The notes beneath the pieces were generated by a model. It did no database searches. It had not been told where the DNA came from and was given only the letters and a program-made list of their open reading frames with translations. Of a DNA stretch of 6,802 nucleotides, positions 5,354-6,802 are shown piece after piece (within the stretch, counting starts at the first letter, position 1; the number at the start of each line of letters is the position of its first letter). A program made the translations under genes and the position numbers. The stretch covers positions 1-6,802 of the forward strand of contig JAPLJY010000059.1 in the NCBI GenBank assembly GCA_026388345.1, in the 5' to 3' direction. Origin of the DNA: Deltaproteobacteria bacterium. GTDB lineage: Bacteria > Desulfobacterota > Syntrophia > Syntrophales > UBA5619.

Positions 5354-6802
5354 GTGGACATAATCGGATTGAATGGGAAATCCCGTCAGATGATCATCGG
5401 TCTTCTTCTGGCCGCCGCTGTCCTGGCCGTCTACTGGCCGATCACCGGCTATGATTTCATCGCCTTAGACGATAACCTCTATGTGGTTGAAAATCAGCAT
5501 ATTCAAAAGGGGCTCACTTGCAAGGGCACTGCCTGGGCCATGACCACGCTCTACACGGCGAACTGGCAGCCCTTAACGTGGCTTTCTCTCATGACGGATT
5601 ATGAATTGTACGGGCTGAACGCCGCTGGTTATCACAGCACCAGCCTCTTTTTACACATCCTGAACGTCATATTACTCTTCCTTCTTCTACGACGCATGAC
5701 CGGCAAAGACGGGAGATCTGCGGTGGTGGCGACCTTTTTTGCCGTCCACCCCCTGAACATCGAATCCGTGGTCTGGATCGCGGAGCGGAAGAATCTCCTC
5801 AGCACCCTCTTCTGGATCCTGACCATCATGGCCTACGTCCGCTATGCGGAGAAACCGGGATGGAAACGTTATTCCGTGATATTGGTCTGTTTCATTCTTG
5901 GACTGATGGCGAAACCGATACTGGTCACGCTGCCTTTCGTCCTTCTCCTACTCGATTACTGGCCGCTGCAGCGCCTTTCATTTCCCGGCAGGGATCGGTC
6001 GGGGGCCATTTACGACCATGAAAACCGATGGAAACTCCTGATACGTCGGCTGGTAGAAAAAGTGCCGCTGATCCTCGTATCGCTTTTGTCCGCATGGATT
6101 ACCTTTTATGCGGCCAGGGCGGGCGGCGCGGTCAAGGCGATCTCCGTTTTTCCACTGGTCGGCCGCATTGAAAATACCTTCATCTCCTATGCGATGTACC
6201 TGATCAAGATGGTCTGGCCTGCGGACCTGGCCATTTTTTATCCCTATCCGGCTGTGCGTCCTCTCTGGCAGGTTGCGTTGTCCATCCTGTTTCTCGCCGC
6301 TGTGACCGTTTTCGTCTGCCTGAGGGGGCGGACGTACCGTTATCTGATCATTGGCTGGTTCTGGTATGGGATCACGCTTTTTCCGGTCATCGGAATCGTT
6401 CAGGTGGGGTTCCAGTCGATGGCGAACCGGTACGCCTACATCTCTCTGATCGGAATATTTGTCATAGTCACCTGGGGGGTACCGGATCTCCTGAAACGAT
6501 TTTCCGGGCGTCGGTATCTTCCGGCAGTCTCGGTTGCAGTGATTCTTGCCTTTGCATTCTGTACGAAGTCGGCGCTTCCGGACTGGAAAAACAGCGAGTT
6601 GGTATTTAGACAGGCAATGAGTGTGACAAAAAATAATCATATTGCTGAGATCGGCATGGGGAATGTGTGGCTTGGCCGGGGAGACCTGCCGAAGGCACGT
6701 TCCTATTACCTGGAGTCACTGCGGATCAAGCCGGATTATCCCGAGGCGATGATTAATCTGGGCATTGTGTACATGAAGCAGGGTCTCCTTGAAGAAGCCA
6801 TT
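5354..6802 (+). CDS. TMTC/DUF1736-like membrane glycosyltransferase with C-terminal TPRs, 3' end outside window
   Basis: Inner-membrane GT-C protein; 483 codons are visible and the frame is still open at the right edge. Hydrophobic segments run from about residue 13 to 403. The first loop bears the acidic pair D39-D40 (FIALDDNLYV), as in PMT/TMTC mannosyltransferases. Further family-like stretches are NWQPLTWLSLM (70-80), AVHPLNIESVVWIAERKN (130-147), LMAKPILVTLPF (184-195), LLLDYWPLQR (198-207) and ANRYAYISLIGIF (357-369). From about 428 a TPR domain begins (AEIGMGNVWLGRGDLPKA, then YPEAMINLGIVYMKQG). Related proteins transfer sugars from polyprenyl-phosphate donors to proteins; the acceptor here is unknown and the pilin is a candidate. 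The start is uncertain: GTG 5354 is preferred for GGTGGG (5340-5345) at 8 bases and a charged N-terminus, while ATG 5390 would begin directly in the first membrane segment. No promoter was recognised in 5288-5353. Confidence 0.85.
   Translation, partial: MDIIGLNGKSRQMIIGLLLAAAVLAVYWPITGYDFIALDDNLYVVENQHIQKGLTCKGTAWAMTTLYTANWQPLTWLSLMTDYELYGLNAAGYHSTSLFLHILNVILLFLLLRRMTGKDGRSAVVATFFAVHPLNIESVVWIAERKNLLSTLFWILTIMAYVRYAEKPGWKRYSVILVCFILGLMAKPILVTLPFVLLLLDYWPLQRLSFPGRDRSGAIYDHENRWKLLIRRLVEKVPLILVSLLSAWITFYAARAGGAVKAISVFPLVGRIENTFISYAMYLIKMVWPADLAIFYPYPAVRPLWQVALSILFLAAVTVFVCLRGRTYRYLIIGWFWYGITLFPVIGIVQVGFQSMANRYAYISLIGIFVIVTWGVPDLLKRFSGRRYLPAVSVAVILAFAFCTKSALPDWKNSELVFRQAMSVTKNNHIAEIGMGNVWLGRGDLPKARSYYLESLRIKPDYPEAMINLGIVYMKQGLLEEAI

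Noticed and set aside
4693..5361. Minus-strand open frame of 222 codons opposite pilA
   Set aside because: It covers the pilA promoter, pilin gene and terminator in antisense, and its protein resembles no known family.
5978..6640. Minus-strand frame of 220 codons opposite the TPR glycosyltransferase
   Set aside because: Its protein is rich in Arg, Pro, Asp and Gln with no family likeness, as expected from the antisense of a membrane-protein gene.

Overview
The window looks like chromosome of a Gram-negative anaerobe, most likely a Desulfobacterota (former Deltaproteobacteria) lineage near Syntrophus, Smithella or Geobacter. The pointers are a Geobacter-like type IV pilin N-terminus behind a -24/-12 (sigma-54) promoter, a FolE2-type GTP cyclohydrolase, and two large GT-C membrane glycosyltransferases. 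Coding DNA is GC-rich, while the intergenic region upstream of the pilin is AT-rich. The placement rests on gene style only and is tentative. No rRNA, tRNA, CRISPR array, insertion sequence or phage gene was seen.

Left half, minus strand (1-2501): a tight three-gene operon read right to left, queD (6-carboxytetrahydropterin / pyruvoyltetrahydropterin synthase family), then folE2 (GTP cyclohydrolase, overlapping queD by 4 bp), then nadE (glutamine-dependent NAD+ synthetase, starting 2 bp after folE2 and running off the left edge). FolE2 makes 7,8-dihydroneopterin triphosphate from GTP, and the QueD-family enzyme converts it towards queuosine (preQ0) or possibly folate. NadE completes NAD+ synthesis.

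Middle, minus strand (2602-4467): a 621-residue polytopic membrane protein of the GT-C / family 39-like glycosyltransferase type.

Divergent intergenic region (4468-4866): about 400 AT-rich bases with a good sigma-54 promoter, an overlapping perfect TATAAT box, a 10-bp inverted repeat, a 10-bp direct repeat and a long leader, all ahead of the pilin gene.

Right half, plus strand (4867-6802): pilA, a strong intrinsic terminator, then the first 483 codons of a TMTC/DUF1736-like membrane glycosyltransferase with C-terminal TPR repeats that runs off the right edge. The pilin is flanked on both sides by lipid-sugar-type glycosyltransferases, which suggests a pilus or cell-surface glycosylation locus. 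Its aromatic residues line up with those of the Geobacter conductive pilin, which makes it a candidate for extracellular electron transfer.
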